Notes: a model not told the origin generated them from the letters alone. A stretch of 34,855 nucleotides of DNA from Caldifarciminota bacterium (GCA_023129165.1 JAGMCL010000052.1:1-34855); one strand, 5' to 3'; shown: positions 1 to 8,789, counted from the first letter of the stretch. Numbers and translations: made by a program.

Positions 1-50
1 TAGGGGAAAAGAGATTTGAAAATTTAAGGGATAAGATAAAGATAGAATAA
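1..50 (+). CDS. 3' end of an unidentified gene (partial)
   Basis: An open frame runs from the window edge to a TAA at 48-50. The visible C-terminus is GEKRFENLRDKIKIE. The stop codon shares one base with the ATG of the next gene (TAATG), so the two are probably translationally coupled and in one operon with cytidine deaminase. Too little is visible to name the product. Confidence 0.55.
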   Translation, partial: GEKRFENLRDKIKIE

Positions 51-433
51 TGGAAATAGAATCAATAATAGAAAAGGCAAAAAAGGCAAGGGAAAACGCA
101 TACGCGCCTTACTCCGGCATTAAGATAGGAACAGCTATATTAACTAAAAGTGGAAAGACATTTACAGGCTGTAACATTGAGAATGCATCATACGGACTAA
201 CAATTTGTGCGGAGATGGTAGCTATAGCAAATGCTATATCAGAAGGAGAAAGAGAATTTGAGCTTCTTGTTATTGCATCCGATGATTTTGCATATCCCTG
301 TGGCGCCTGCAGGCAGGTCTTAATTGAATTTTCTGGTGATATAAAGATAATATTGGTAAATGAAAAAGGAGATATAATTGATACAACAATCAAGAAGCTC
401 CTTCCGCACCCTTTTCATATCTCTCGTAAATAA
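50..433 (+). CDS. cdd: Cytidine deaminase
   Basis: Small cytosolic zinc enzyme that hydrolyses cytidine and deoxycytidine to uridine and deoxyuridine for pyrimidine salvage. The 127-residue protein has the usual length of the homotetrameric family. The zinc and catalytic residues are clear: Cys53 and Glu55 in TICAEMVAI, and Cys84 and Cys87 in PCGACRQ. The substrate-binding CNIENAS segment is at 41-47. The start is fixed by the TAATG overlap with the preceding gene. No Shine-Dalgarno sequence is needed if translation is coupled. Downstream comes an unknown gene 14 bases away on the same strand. Confidence 0.95.
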   Translation: MEIESIIEKAKKARENAYAPYSGIKIGTAILTKSGKTFTGCNIENASYGLTICAEMVAIANAISEGEREFELLVIASDDFAYPCGACRQVLIEFSGDIKIILVNEKGDIIDTTIKKLLPHPFHISRK

Positions 434-447
434 CAACCATTATACTT

Positions 448-921
448 ATGATAAATCCTATTAGATATTTTCTCTCCTTGCCCATGAAAAGACAGATCGT
501 AGATATGGGAGAGATAGCAAGACACTCGAGACACATTGCGGTCATATTCCCAATGAATGATAGTAACATGTCTAAAAGCGATATAGTAAAATTGATTAAA
601 GATGACTTCAGTGGATGCAAGATATATGCAATTGTTAGCAGAGGAAGCGAAGTAATTAATTTCGATGAAATAGTATATCTTGACTCGAATTTAGTCATCT
701 TCGGAAGAAAGTTTTTCAAAACAAAGGAACTTCTAAGAAATCTCCATATCGATATATCGTTTGATTTAAACCAAAAGATAGATATAATAACTTATTTGGT
801 TGGTGCGTCACTAAGAATAGGAATAATAGACTCACCATTTTTTAACGTTGTAGTGAAAGGAGCAAACAATAACCCTAATAAAATGTTCTCTATCTTTAAT
901 AATAATCCTTTGAGTTTATAG
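448..921 (+). CDS. Hypothetical protein, possibly a distant GT9-like domain
   Basis: A 157-residue soluble protein that I cannot assign with confidence. It has no signal peptide or membrane segment. The order of elements is a first alpha/beta stretch (HIAVIFPMND, about residues 29-38), then a stretch containing FDLNQKIDIITYLVGASLRIGI (about 105-126, written here in part as FDLNQK and GASLRIGI). That second piece resembles the segment of GT9 glycosyltransferase-like proteins in which a conserved aspartate strand leads into a helix ending R-I-G. This is inference only. The ATG at 448 has no Shine-Dalgarno sequence; ATGs at 484 and 505 are alternatives. It lies 14 bases after cdd. Confidence 0.6.
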   Translation: MINPIRYFLSLPMKRQIVDMGEIARHSRHIAVIFPMNDSNMSKSDIVKLIKDDFSGCKIYAIVSRGSEVINFDEIVYLDSNLVIFGRKFFKTKELLRNLHIDISFDLNQKIDIITYLVGASLRIGIIDSPFFNVVVKGANNNPNKMFSIFNNNPLSL

Positions 922-994
922 GACAAATACGTCTCATGGTAACGATATAAAAGTTTTTATTTTAAAATTATTGCATTTACTCACGGAGGTATAT

Positions 995-1399
995 ATGAAA
1001 GAAGGAAGAGGTGGACTTGCAAATATCCTGATAGCAGGAACTTACCTTAAAGGCAACCTGAAAGCCGATGGTGGTGTAAGGATTGATGGTACTGTAGAGG
1101 GAGAGGTCACTGTTAGCGACACATTCGTTTTAGGAAAGACGGGTGTAGTAAAGGGAACAATAAAAACAAAAGATGCTCTAATTGGAGGTAAGGTTATAGG
1201 TAATATAAAGAGCCAGGGTAAAGTCGAGTTGAAGACTGGTTCTGTTGTAAATGGAGATATAATCTGCAAGAGACTAACTATGGAAGAGGGAGCAATCTTT
1301 GATGGTTTCTGTAAAATGACGGAAGATAAACCTGTTAAAGACAGAAAAATGGTTACACTGAATCAGAAGGAAGTAGAGAAGGAACCAGCAATTAGATAA
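995..1399 (+). CDS. Bactofilin (DUF583) cytoskeletal protein
   Basis: Bactofilins polymerise without nucleotide into filaments that organise cell-envelope processes. The 134-residue product shows the typical right-handed beta-helix repeats from about residue 10 to 110: GTYLKGNLKADGGVRIDGT, GEVTVSDTFVLGKTGVVKG, IGGKVIGNIKSQGKVELK, SVVNGDIICKRLTMEEGA. A charged, unstructured tail follows. The start at 995 is chosen because GGAGGT at 985-990 lies four bases upstream. An upstream in-frame TTG at 971 would put the Shine-Dalgarno inside the gene. No membrane segment is seen. The ends of the beta-helix are short, as is normal for the family. Confidence 0.9.
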   Translation: MKEGRGGLANILIAGTYLKGNLKADGGVRIDGTVEGEVTVSDTFVLGKTGVVKGTIKTKDALIGGKVIGNIKSQGKVELKTGSVVNGDIICKRLTMEEGAIFDGFCKMTEDKPVKDRKMVTLNQKEVEKEPAIR

Positions 1400-1504
1400 T
1401 ACAATAAACCTATTAGTATATAAAAAATACCTCTGTGTTCTCTTCTATTGAACCCAAAGTTTACCAGAGGTGAGCTACAAGCAAGAAAAACGCTGATAGG
1501 GAAT

Positions 1505-1533
1505 TTGAGTACACAGAGAAAAATAAATATTAT
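1505..1533 (+). promoter_or_regulatory. Possible sigma-70 promoter for the LsrF-like gene
   Basis: TTGAGT at 1505-1510 and TATTAT at 1528-1533 with a 17-base spacer. Transcription would start near 1540, so most of the mRNA leader would be the palindromic 87-bp repeat. The rest of 1400-1535 holds only a weak inverted repeat (ACCTCTG at 1429-1435 with CAGAGGT at 1465-1471). Confidence 0.35.
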
Positions 1534-1535
1534 CT

Positions 1536-1622
1536 CTCTGTGGCTCCCCTGTTAAATAAAGTACCAGAGATGATTACTTGTACTTAATCTTAGAACTATT
1601 TAACAGGGCGAATCTGTGGTTA
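1536..1622 (+). repeat. 87-bp dispersed repeat, copy A
   Basis: Matches the reverse complement of 3389-3475 over all 87 bases with about eight substitutions. It starts CTCTGTGGCTCCCCTG and ends GAATCTGTGGTTA. Each copy contains an internal perfect inverted repeat, CCCTGTTAAATA at 1547-1558 with TATTTAACAGGG at 1597-1608, so it can fold into a long hairpin. It lies between the likely promoter and the ribosome binding site of the LsrF-like gene. It carries no gene and looks like a MITE-type or REP-type element. Confidence 0.8.
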
Positions 1623-1661
1623 GATTTTGCACACTACCTTAATAAATCAGGAGGTAAAATT

Positions 1662-2444
1662 ATGTGCTGGGGATTGGAAAATCGATTAAGTCGCATATTT
1701 CAGAAGGATAATCATACCATTATGCTGGCAGTAGATCATGGATACTTTTTAGGGCCAACATCCGGTCTTGAAGTTCCTAAAAAGACCATTGAACCACTGA
1801 TTTCCTTTGCTGATTCTTTAATGCTAACCAGGGGAATACTTCGCACTTCTATATCCTCTGATATACCTGTTCCTATTGTGCTTAGGGTATCGGGTGGGAA
1901 TAGTATCATTGGTAAAGAACTCTCTGATGAAGACATTACAGTTTCGATGGAAGATGCAATCCGCCTTAATGTCTCTGCAGTGGCACTCTCATTATATGTT
2001 GGAAGTGAATACCAGCACCGCACTATTATCAATCTTTCCAGATTGGTTGATGAAGGTGAAAAATATGGTATTCCAGTTCTGGCTGTCACAGCAGTGGGAA
2101 GAGAAATGGTTCGTGATTCAAAATATCTTGCCCTTTGCTGTCGAATTGCAGCAGAACATGGTGCACACTTTGTTAAGACATACCATTGTAAAGATTTCAG
2201 GAAGGTTGTAGAGAGTTGTCCTGTACCCTTAGTAATAGCAGGTGGTAAAAAGATTCCAGAGAAAGATGCACTACAAGTTGCATTCAATGCAATACAAGAT
2301 GGTGCTTCCGGTGTTGACATGGGGAGAAATATCTTCCAATCAACTCATCCTGTTGCAATGATTAAAGCTGTGCGTGCAATTGTGCATAAGAATACTTCTG
2401 TAGACGATGCATACAATATATTCAACGAATTACAGTCGAAATAA
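1662..2444 (+). CDS. lsrF: LsrF-type class I aldolase / 3-hydroxy-5-phosphooxypentane-2,4-dione thiolase
   Basis: Member of the DeoC/FbaB/LsrF TIM-barrel family that forms a Schiff base on lysine. In E. coli LsrF transfers an acetyl group from the phospho-AI-2 breakdown product to CoA. The 260-residue protein follows LsrF closely: WGLENRLSRIF near the start, LAVDHGYFLGPTSGLE (Asp25, His26), LTRGILR, the probable Schiff-base Lys172 in HFVKTYHCKDF, VIAGGKKIPE, GASGVDMGRNIFQS and HPVAMIKAV. The start at 1662 is set by AGGAGGT at 1649-1655, six bases upstream; a longer frame from 1578 would run into the repeat. No other lsr gene is present, so the true substrate may be another phosphorylated ketone or sugar. 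Archaeal-type aldolase is the main alternative. Confidence 0.85.
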   Translation: MCWGLENRLSRIFQKDNHTIMLAVDHGYFLGPTSGLEVPKKTIEPLISFADSLMLTRGILRTSISSDIPVPIVLRVSGGNSIIGKELSDEDITVSMEDAIRLNVSAVALSLYVGSEYQHRTIINLSRLVDEGEKYGIPVLAVTAVGREMVRDSKYLALCCRIAAEHGAHFVKTYHCKDFRKVVESCPVPLVIAGGKKIPEKDALQVAFNAIQDGASGVDMGRNIFQSTHPVAMIKAVRAIVHKNTSVDDAYNIFNELQSK

Positions 2445-2462
2445 TGACATCTGTGTTTTTCT

Positions 2463-2498
2463 GTCATTGCGAGTGAACGGTGTGAGCGTGGCAATCTT
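2463..2498. repeat. GTCATTGCGAG-type dispersed repeat, copy 1
   Basis: Begins GTCATTGCGAG and ends GGCAATCTT, giving an ATTGC/GCAAT terminal dyad. Related copies lie at 33603-33636, 33691-33724 and 33739-33811. It is intergenic, between the convergent LsrF-like and NIF3-family genes. Confidence 0.75.
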
Positions 2499-2533
2499 AT
2501 TCAGTCGGCTATCATAAGGTAAATTTCCAAACT

Positions 2534-2555
2534 GTAGGAGGGGTTTCCTAACCCC
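2534..2555 (+). repeat. REP-like GTAGGA hairpin
   Basis: GTAGGA followed by GGGGTT, loop TCCT, AACCCC. One of four hairpins in the window with the same foot and loop but different paired stems (others at 26930-26951, 28361-28382 and 31263-31284). Confidence 0.7.
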
Positions 2556-2594
2556 GATTAATTTATCGAGACTGGTAAGTTTCTCCTATCAATC

Positions 2595-3350
2595 TTAATA
2601 CCCTGTTGGTAGGTCTATAAACTCGATATCTATACCAAATTTGGTGTTGATATAACTACCAAGTGCCTTTATACCAGGCGTTTCAGTAGCATAGTGTCCG
2701 GCAAATATACAGTTCATTTTAGCCTCTTTGGCTATCCAGTAGGCACTGTGGCGTGGTTCACCAGTCACAAAGACATCAAATCCCAAATCAATTACCTCTC
2801 TTAGATAACCAATTCCTCCCCCGCTTATATATCCTATGGTCCTAATTCTATCCTGACCAAACTTCCAGGAGATAATCTGTGTTTTAAACTCACTATTTAT
2901 CTTATCTATCAACTCCTCTATATGAATAGACTGTTCTAATATTATCTCTTTTCCTAAACTTATTCCACCCTCTATACCAAAACCTATACCTTCCTTCCCA
3001 CCAAATAACTTCACCGCCTGAGCATTGTTACCAAGTTCATGATGGACATCAAGAGGTAAGTGACATGAGTACAATCCTATATCGTTATCAAGTAGAAATT
3101 TTATTCTCTCATACAGCACTCCTGATATAGGAGATGCACCTTCCTTTCTAAAAAGACCATGATGAACGAGGAGTAGATTTGCGCCTCTATTCTTTGCTTC
3201 TAAAAAAGCCTCAAGCGATGCATCGACTGAAAGGGCTATCTTTTCAATATCACCTTTATTATCTACCAATAATCCATTTACAAGGACATCATCAATTTTA
3301 TTTACCTGTAGTAGTTGGTTTATTGTTTCTGCCAATTCTCTTGATTTCAT
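2595..3350 (-). CDS. NIF3/YbgI-family dinuclear metal protein
   Basis: Conserved cytosolic metal-binding protein, often labelled GTP cyclohydrolase 1 type 2 homologue; its reaction is not settled. The 251-residue protein has the short form of the family, without the inserted PII-like domain. Metal ligands fall where E. coli YbgI has them: His63-His64 in LLVHHGLF, Asp101 in CHLPLDVHHELGNN, His219 and Glu223 in AGHYATETPG. The start at 3350 is preceded by a purine-rich GGGGAGGG. An in-frame GTG at 3395 lies inside the 87-bp repeat and is rejected. It is convergent with the LsrF-like gene, with hairpin repeats between them. Confidence 0.9.
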   Translation of the reverse strand: MKSRELAETINQLLQVNKIDDVLVNGLLVDNKGDIEKIALSVDASLEAFLEAKNRGANLLLVHHGLFRKEGASPISGVLYERIKFLLDNDIGLYSCHLPLDVHHELGNNAQAVKLFGGKEGIGFGIEGGISLGKEIILEQSIHIEELIDKINSEFKTQIISWKFGQDRIRTIGYISGGGIGYLREVIDLGFDVFVTGEPRHSAYWIAKEAKMNCIFAGHYATETPGIKALGSYINTKFGIDIEFIDLPTGY

Positions 3351-3388
3351 ACCCTCCCCTTGCCTTCTTCCTCGTATTGTCAAAAAAC

Positions 3389-3475
3389 TAACCACAGATT
3401 CACCCTGTTAAATAGTTACAAAATTGAGTACAAGTAATCACTCCTGGTACTTTATTTAACAGGGGAGCCACAGAG
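3389..3475 (-). repeat. 87-bp dispersed repeat, copy B (inverted)
   Basis: Inverted copy of 1536-1622. It sits just upstream of the NIF3-family gene, so each copy heads one of the two convergent genes and the pair forms a 1.9-kb inverted-repeat frame around them. The internal CCCTGTTAAATA dyad is conserved; the differences cluster in the loop. Confidence 0.8.
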
Positions 3476-3525
3476 AATGTTAAGTATTAAGGAATTATAA
3501 AAGATTCTTCTCCCTCCCCTCCCTG

Positions 3526-3542
3526 CCCCGCCACAGGCGGGG
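3526..3542. repeat. CCCCGCC palindrome, copy 1
   Basis: CCCCGCC, ACA, GGCGGGG. Copies with loop AAA and an 8-bp stem are at 12325-12343 and 31364-31382. All three lie downstream of minus-strand gene ends (uvrB, sppA, pckG). None has a clear T-run, so a terminator role is not proven. Confidence 0.7.
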
Positions 3543-3574
3543 TGAATGACCTCTTATAAGACCAAATTCTTTAT

Positions 3575-3630
3575 GTAGGGACAACCCTTGCGGTTGTCCG
3601 TCTACGGACAGGGACAAGCCCTGTCCCTAC
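3575..3630. repeat. Double-hairpin GTAG element (REPIN-like)
   Basis: An outer stem GTAGGGAC (3575-3582) pairs with GTCCCTAC (3623-3630). Inside are two hairpins: GGACAACC/GGTTGTCC (3579-3599) and GGACAGGG/CCCTGTCC (3606-3626). Two GTAG-footed hairpins in opposite orientation form a three-way structure, as in REP doublets. Confidence 0.7.
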
Positions 3631-3667
3631 TAGCTTTAACCTATGAAATTACCTAACTCATTGTTTG

Positions 3668-3721
3668 GAGAGCACAGACCTGCCTGCCGCAGGCAGGGAA
3701 TTAATTTTTCTCTGTGCTCTC
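3668..3721. repeat. Nested palindromes downstream of uvrB
   Basis: An 11-bp outer dyad, GAGAGCACAGA (3668-3678) with TCTGTGCTCTC (3711-3721), encloses the palindrome CCTGCCTG-CCG-CAGGCAGG (3679-3697). It could fold as one hairpin beyond the uvrB stop on the minus strand. No U-tract is present, so I call it a repeat rather than a terminator. Confidence 0.65.
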
Positions 3722-3741
3722 TGTGGTTTATTTCATATTTT

Positions 3742-5721
3742 TTACAGTATCCTCTTTTTTACCATAGATTGTAACTTCCTTATTCTATCCCTTACCTTGA
3801 TTGCTTCCTCAAATTTTTCCTCATCCGCAAGTTTACCCATAATTTTTGTCAGTTTGCTTATCATCTCCATACCTTCTATGCCTTCTAAAATTTCATACAC
3901 CTCTCCTTTTTCTTTTATATGTGTATCTGCTATGGATGTGGAACGGAGAATCTCCTCCTTCGTTTTATATATGGTCTCTGGAGTTATGTTATGTTTCCTG
4001 TTATATTCTGATTGTGCCCTACGTCTTCTCTCCGTCTCTTCTATAGTTTTCATCATAGAATCTGTGATGTTATCAGCATACATTATTACTTCTCCATTCA
4101 CATTCCTTGCAGCCCTCCCTGCAGTCTGGATAAGGGATGTATATGAGCGCAAGAATCCTTCGTGATCTGCATCTAAAATGGCAACAAGAGATACCTCGGG
4201 TAGATCCAGTCCCTCCCTTAGTAGATTTATACCAACAAGGCAATCAAATTCTGAAAGCCTTAGATCCCTCAGGATGTCTACTCTCTCTATAGCATTTATC
4301 TCAGAGTGTATATACCTTACTTTTATATCTAATCTTGCAAGATAATCTGTCAATTCCTCTGCCATTCTCTTTGTCAGGGTTGTAACAAGAATCCTCTCCC
4401 CTCTTTCCACTCTCCTTTTTATCTCCTCTAAAAGGTCATCTATCTCATTCTTTTTTGGTTTTACAGTAATCTTCGGGTCTTGAATACCTGTTGGTCTTAT
4501 GATCTGCTCAACAATATGGGATGAATTTCTAAATTCAAAATCACCAGGTGTTGCTGAGGTAAAGATTATCTGTGGAACTTTCTCTAAAAACTCATCAAAT
4601 GTAAGGGGGCGGTTATCGAGTGCAGAAGGTAGTCTGAATCCATATTCAACCAGTGTCTCTTTCCTCGAACGGTCACCAAGATACATGCCTATAATTTGAG
4701 GGATAGTAACATGGGATTCATCAATTATACAGAGAAAGTCGTCAGGAAAGAAATCAAGCAGACAGAACGGTCTCGAGCCTGGTTTCCTTCCTGAAAGATG
4801 ACGTGAATAGTTTTCTATACCTGTGCAGTATCCGACCTCTCTAAGTAGTTCTATATCATATTTCGTGCGTCCTTCAAGTCTCTGAGCCTCAAGTAGTTTT
4901 CCCTTATCTTTAAAATACTTCAACCTATCCTCCAGTTCCTGCTCTATGTCTTTTATTGCCCTTTCTAATCTCGTGTGGTCTGTAACAAAGTGTCTTGCGG
5001 GATAAATATGTATCCATTCCCTTTCTTCAATCTTCTTACCTGTAAGTGGATCAATTATAGATATCTTTTCTACAGTATCACCAAAAAAATCAATTCTAAC
5101 ACCACCCTCCTCATATGCCGGACGAACCTCAACCACATCACCCTTTACCCTGAATGTTCCCCGGAGAAAATCAAGGTCATTTCTCGCATAATGGATGTCA
5201 ACAAGCCCCTTTAACAGCTTCTTTCTCGAGATTAATTCGTTCTTTTTTACCCTTACCACATGTTTTTTATAATCCTCTGGGGAACCAAGTCCGTATATAC
5301 AGGATACTGATGCAACGATAACTACATCACTTCTCTCAATGAGCGCACTTGTAGCCCGTAGACGTAATTTATCTATTTCGTCGTTTATGGAGGCGTCCTT
5401 CTCTATATAGAGATCTGTTGCAGGTAAATACGCCTCAGGTTGATAATAATCGTAATAAGAGATAAAATACTCAACCGAGCTGCCCGGGAAAAACCCACTA
5501 TACTCGCCGAATAACTGCGCAGCAAGAGTCTTGTTATGAGAGATGACGATTGTGGGTTTATCCACCCTCGCTATAACGTTAGCTATTGTGAATGTCTTGC
5601 CAGAACCTGTTATGCCCAGAAGTGTCTGGAACTTATAACCCTTATTAATCCCCTCTACAAGCCTATCCACTGCCTGTGGTTGGTCCCCAACGGGTGCGAA
5701 TCTTGATACAAGTTCAAACAT
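3742..5721 (-). CDS. uvrB: UvrABC excision nuclease subunit B
   Basis: DNA damage-verification helicase of nucleotide excision repair, working with UvrA and UvrC. At 659 residues it is full length. Visible parts are Walker A GITGSGKT (36-43), the beta-hairpin region [12 protein letters not shown] near residue 95 that clamps DNA, the DESH Walker B in [12 protein letters not shown], helicase motifs [14 protein letters not shown] and QTAGRAARN, and a C-terminal UVR domain (about 620-655) for UvrC contact. The start codon is two bases after the treT stop, so it is the last gene of the trehalose run and relies on read-through or coupling. That linkage is unusual; the protein itself looks ordinary. 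Confidence 0.98.
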   Translation of the reverse strand: MFELVSRFAPVGDQPQAVDRLVEGINKGYKFQTLLGITGSGKTFTIANVIARVDKPTIVISHNKTLAAQLFGEYSGFFPGSSVEYFISYYDYYQPEAYLPATDLYIEKDASINDEIDKLRLRATSALIERSDVVIVASVSCIYGLGSPEDYKKHVVRVKKNELISRKKLLKGLVDIHYARNDLDFLRGTFRVKGDVVEVRPAYEEGGVRIDFFGDTVEKISIIDPLTGKKIEEREWIHIYPARHFVTDHTRLERAIKDIEQELEDRLKYFKDKGKLLEAQRLEGRTKYDIELLREVGYCTGIENYSRHLSGRKPGSRPFCLLDFFPDDFLCIIDESHVTIPQIIGMYLGDRSRKETLVEYGFRLPSALDNRPLTFDEFLEKVPQIIFTSATPGDFEFRNSSHIVEQIIRPTGIQDPKITVKPKKNEIDDLLEEIKRRVERGERILVTTLTKRMAEELTDYLARLDIKVRYIHSEINAIERVDILRDLRLSEFDCLVGINLLREGLDLPEVSLVAILDADHEGFLRSYTSLIQTAGRAARNVNGEVIMYADNITDSMMKTIEETERRRRAQSEYNRKHNITPETIYKTKEEILRSTSIADTHIKEKGEVYEILEGIEGMEMISKLTKIMGKLADEEKFEEAIKVRDRIRKLQSMVKKRIL

Positions 5722-5723
5722 GA

Positions 5724-6932
5724 TTATACAATATCAGTTAACAGGTCTAAGTAATCTGAAAGCAGTCTTGTTATCAGAAAGTTCTCTCGCACCATATTTT
5801 TCGCCTTTCTACCAACATCTTCTCCAATACTTGGGTTCTTTAAAATTTTAACGATGCTTTCCACATAACCCTCCCTATCGTAAGGATCGTGTAAGAATCC
5901 GTTTATTCCATCTTTAATCTGGAGTGGTATACCCCCTACATTTGAAGCAACAACTGGTTTACCCTTCCAGAGCGCCTCGGTTACAGCAAGACAAAATCCT
6001 TCTCTTGTTGATTTCTGGACTATCACAGAGGAAAATCTCTGGATAGAATTCACAAGAATATCATTGTTACCCATAACGAATATAACATCGCCCATTTCTA
6101 CCCTTTTTTTTGCCTTGCGGTAGACTCTGGAGTATATTTCAATACTCTCCGGGTCGTCAGTAGCCAGGTTATAGCAGTAAAGCAACCTGCAATCCACCTT
6201 CTTTTTTACATGTTCGTATATTTTCAATAAACCCTCTGGGTCTTTCCAGGGATCCATCCTTGACACCTGAGTAATAAGAGGTTTATCCGTTGGTATGCCT
6301 GCTTTCTTGATGTATTTGGAAATGACTTTTTCAGGAAGCTCCCTGTTTTTCAGGGAAAGGGGATCAATTGCTGGATATATTAGTCTTTGTCCCACGGGTA
6401 AATCTACCTTCTTATATTTTTCACTGGAAAAGATAATCATATCGTACTTTAGCATGTACCCCTTGAGGTAGTTCCACAATTCCTGATGAGGATCGGATAA
6501 GTCTATATGGCATCTCCAAATCCATGGCTGGCGCTTCTTATAAAATTTTATAAGTGGGAGCGGTTGGGGATCATGGCTTATTACACAATCATGGTCTATA
6601 TGTGTAAATACAGAAAATTTTTCATTCGCCTGTGTATATAATCGCTTTTTTATCTCAGAGAGGTTTATCTTGTCTCCCTGAAGTGCATTGTGAATTTTCT
6701 TGGTTATTGTAAAAAAATCAGGGTTCCCATGTAGTATCCTCCATCCAGTATCGACACCAATATCATTCATTAGTGCCACCAGAGGAGCCAGTATTTCTGC
6801 AACTCCTCCGCCCTGATAAGTAGAATTAATATGTAATATATGCTTCCCGTAAAGACTTCTTGCTTTCTTATATATCATGGATATAATCTCATCTCCCACA
6901 ATGCTCCTATAATCTTCTAAATATTGTCTCAT
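5724..6932 (-). CDS. treT: Trehalose glycosyltransferring synthase (GT4)
   Basis: TreT reversibly makes trehalose from NDP-glucose and glucose in one step, and may run in the breakdown direction in vivo. The 402 residues match the archaeal/bacterial family: [14 protein letters not shown] (35-48), [19 protein letters not shown] (120-130), [21 protein letters not shown], and the GT-B nucleotide-sugar motif [17 protein letters not shown] (308-324) with Glu319. Start at 6932; purine-rich AGGGGGTG lies a few bases upstream. It sits 169 bases after malG; that gap has a small AGTAAT/ATTACT dyad (7053-7066) but no convincing promoter. The neighbouring transporter and OtsAB support a trehalose role. 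Confidence 0.92.
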   Translation of the reverse strand: MRQYLEDYRSIVGDEIISMIYKKARSLYGKHILHINSTYQGGGVAEILAPLVALMNDIGVDTGWRILHGNPDFFTITKKIHNALQGDKINLSEIKKRLYTQANEKFSVFTHIDHDCVISHDPQPLPLIKFYKKRQPWIWRCHIDLSDPHQELWNYLKGYMLKYDMIIFSSEKYKKVDLPVGQRLIYPAIDPLSLKNRELPEKVISKYIKKAGIPTDKPLITQVSRMDPWKDPEGLLKIYEHVKKKVDCRLLYCYNLATDDPESIEIYSRVYRKAKKRVEMGDVIFVMGNNDILVNSIQRFSSVIVQKSTREGFCLAVTEALWKGKPVVASNVGGIPLQIKDGINGFLHDPYDREGYVESIVKILKNPSIGEDVGRKAKNMVRENFLITRLLSDYLDLLTDIV

Positions 6933-7101
6933 TTTTACACCCCCCTATTTAATATTAATCTCCTGGATATGACTGTAATTGGTGATCAGTTATCGGTAAT
7001 CAGTAAATCCGTTTTCTCTGCTTTTGTCCATAATCCACAACCCCAGTATTTTAGTAATCCATTACTCCCAGATTAAATGAAATTCACATTTTGGATATTT
7101 G

Positions 7102-7929
7102 TCATTGCTTCACTGCTCCTCTTGTAAGCCCCTGAACAATACGTCTCTGGAAAAATATGGCTATTAGTATAACAGGAATGGAAGAGACTACTGAAGCTGC
7201 CATTATATATCCCCATGGTAGCTCACCATGAAGACCTTGAAAAAGGGCAATACCCACGGGAACAGTCCTCGTTCTAAAATCCGTTGTCAACATAAGAGCA
7301 AAAAGGAATTCATTGAAGGAAAACATAAAAAGGAGTAAAACAGCTGAGAGAAATCCAGGTAGAGTGATTGGTAAAATCACTTTAAAAAGTATCTGAAACT
7401 TATTTGCACCATCTACCATTGCAGCCTCGTCTATCTCTCCCGGTATTTGGGAAAAGTAACTTAATAGTATCCAAAAGGCAAGAGGAAGACTAAATGCAAT
7501 ATAAGGAAAAATAAGAGCATTATACGTATTTATCCATCCAAGATTGCTCATAAGCTTAAAAAGATAGCCCACAACACTTATTTGTGGGAACATAGATAAT
7601 GCGAGAACAGATACAACGATTACTACTTTGCCTGGGAAATTAAACCTCGATACAGCATAAGCAGCGAGAACACCTATGATTGCACTGAAAATGGCTGTAA
7701 TTCCTGAAACGATTAGACTGTTTTTCAGGTAATCAAGGAAGTGGAGATTCTTTAGCCTTACAATATCAATATAATTTTTTATTGTAAATCCATAATTTCC
7801 TCTTACAAGAAAATCAGGGCTTTCGCTGAAGGAAATACAAACCATCCATGCAAAAGGTAATAAACAGAAGGTTAATAGAAATATTATGCCTAATATCAAT
7901 AATATTTTCCTATGGCTTTCCTCTCTCAT
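7102..7929 (-). CDS. malG: ABC sugar transporter permease, MalG type
   Basis: Inner-membrane permease for trehalose/maltose-type sugars. The 275 residues have six predicted membrane helices, the first at about 9-30. The EAA loop that docks on the ATPase is EIDEAAMVDGANKFQILFKV (165-184). It overlaps the upstream malF-like gene by four bases (ATGA), showing coupling. The last permease gene before treT. No MalK/MsmX-type ATPase is found in the window, so the pair must use a shared ATPase encoded elsewhere. Confidence 0.93.
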   Translation of the reverse strand: MREESHRKILLILGIIFLLTFCLLPFAWMVCISFSESPDFLVRGNYGFTIKNYIDIVRLKNLHFLDYLKNSLIVSGITAIFSAIIGVLAAYAVSRFNFPGKVVIVVSVLALSMFPQISVVGYLFKLMSNLGWINTYNALIFPYIAFSLPLAFWILLSYFSQIPGEIDEAAMVDGANKFQILFKVILPITLPGFLSAVLLLFMFSFNEFLFALMLTTDFRTRTVPVGIALFQGLHGELPWGYIMAASVVSSIPVILIAIFFQRRIVQGLTRGAVKQ

Positions 7930-8789
7930 AATGCTATCTCTTTAAATCTCCCAATCTTTATATATAAAGCAACAATGGAAAATGCTATAATAAAAAGGAA
8001 AATTGAAACAGTAGAGCCATAGCCGAAATCACCCATTAAAAAATATTTATAACTATAAAGAGAAACAGACGTTGTAAAGCTGCCTGGACCACCTCCTGTA
8101 ATCACATAAATAACATCAAAAACCCTGAGAGCGTCTATAGTTCTGAAAATCAAGGCAACAATAACTACAGGCTTAATCACTGGTAAAGTAATCCTAAATA
8201 ATCTCTGTATGAGGTTTGCACCATCAATTTTTGCTTGTTCATATAGAGATTCCGGAACAGACTGCAAACCTGCAAGAATTATGATAGCAACAAAGGGTGT
8301 TGTCCTCCAAGAATCTGCTAATACAAGGGAGAGAAAGGCACTTCCCGAGCTTCCAAGCCAGTTTATAGACAAACCAGAAATTTTTTCCAAAACACAATTA
8401 GCAAGTCCATAGTCATATCTATAAATCAATTGCCAGATCCTTGCGCCAACAACACTCGGAATTGCCCATGGAAGTAGCGAAATTCCTCTCATAATACCTC
8501 TTAAACGAAAACTTTCGTTAAGCACAAGGGCTATAATCATCCCTGCGACCATTTCTAATAATACCGAGGTAAAAGAAAAAATTAGAGTGAACCACAAAGA
8601 TTGGCCAAACTGGGGATCTTTAAATAACCTGATATAGTTCTCTAATCCTACGTACTTTCTGGGCAGAAACGATATATCCTGCCACTGACTCACCCAGAAA
8701 GTACCAATGACTGGTAATAACATAAGAAAAAAAACAAAAATAATAAGAGGTAACATAAAAGAAAAAGCCTCTCTAACCTCTCTACTCAT
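7926..8789 (-). CDS. malF: ABC sugar transporter permease, MalF type
   Basis: Partner permease of the MalG-like protein. The 287-residue protein has six membrane helices and lacks the large periplasmic P2 loop of enteric MalF, so it is the short LacF/UgpA-like form. The EAA motif is SLYEQAKIDGANLIQRLFRI (181-200). It starts inside the 3' end of the solute-binding protein gene (8-base overlap) and ends in a 4-base overlap with malG. The substrate is inferred from the linked treT and otsAB. Confidence 0.93.
   Translation of the reverse strand: MSREVREAFSFMLPLIIFVFFLMLLPVIGTFWVSQWQDISFLPRKYVGLENYIRLFKDPQFGQSLWFTLIFSFTSVLLEMVAGMIIALVLNESFRLRGIMRGISLLPWAIPSVVGARIWQLIYRYDYGLANCVLEKISGLSINWLGSSGSAFLSLVLADSWRTTPFVAIIILAGLQSVPESLYEQAKIDGANLIQRLFRITLPVIKPVVIVALIFRTIDALRVFDVIYVITGGGPGSFTTSVSLYSYKYFLMGDFGYGSTVSIFLFIIAFSIVALYIKIGRFKEIAL

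Larger units (their letters stand above)
3476..3741. other. Intergenic repeat cluster between NIF3 and uvrB
   Basis: No credible gene. It holds a CCCCGCC/GGCGGGG hairpin, a double-hairpin GTAG element and a nested pair of palindromes, listed separately. The rest is low-complexity. Confidence 0.7.

Noticed and set aside
1736-2320. 194-codon frame on the minus strand across the LsrF-like gene
   Set aside because: It lies wholly antisense to a confident gene and its product has no domain or signal.
3526-3542. CCCCGCC hairpin as a rho-independent terminator
   Set aside because: No T-run follows on either strand, and identical hairpins occur as dispersed repeats.
3665-4165. 166-codon frame on the plus strand over the end of uvrB
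   Set aside because: Hydrophobic product is the antisense reading of the UVR region; it starts inside a repeat palindrome.
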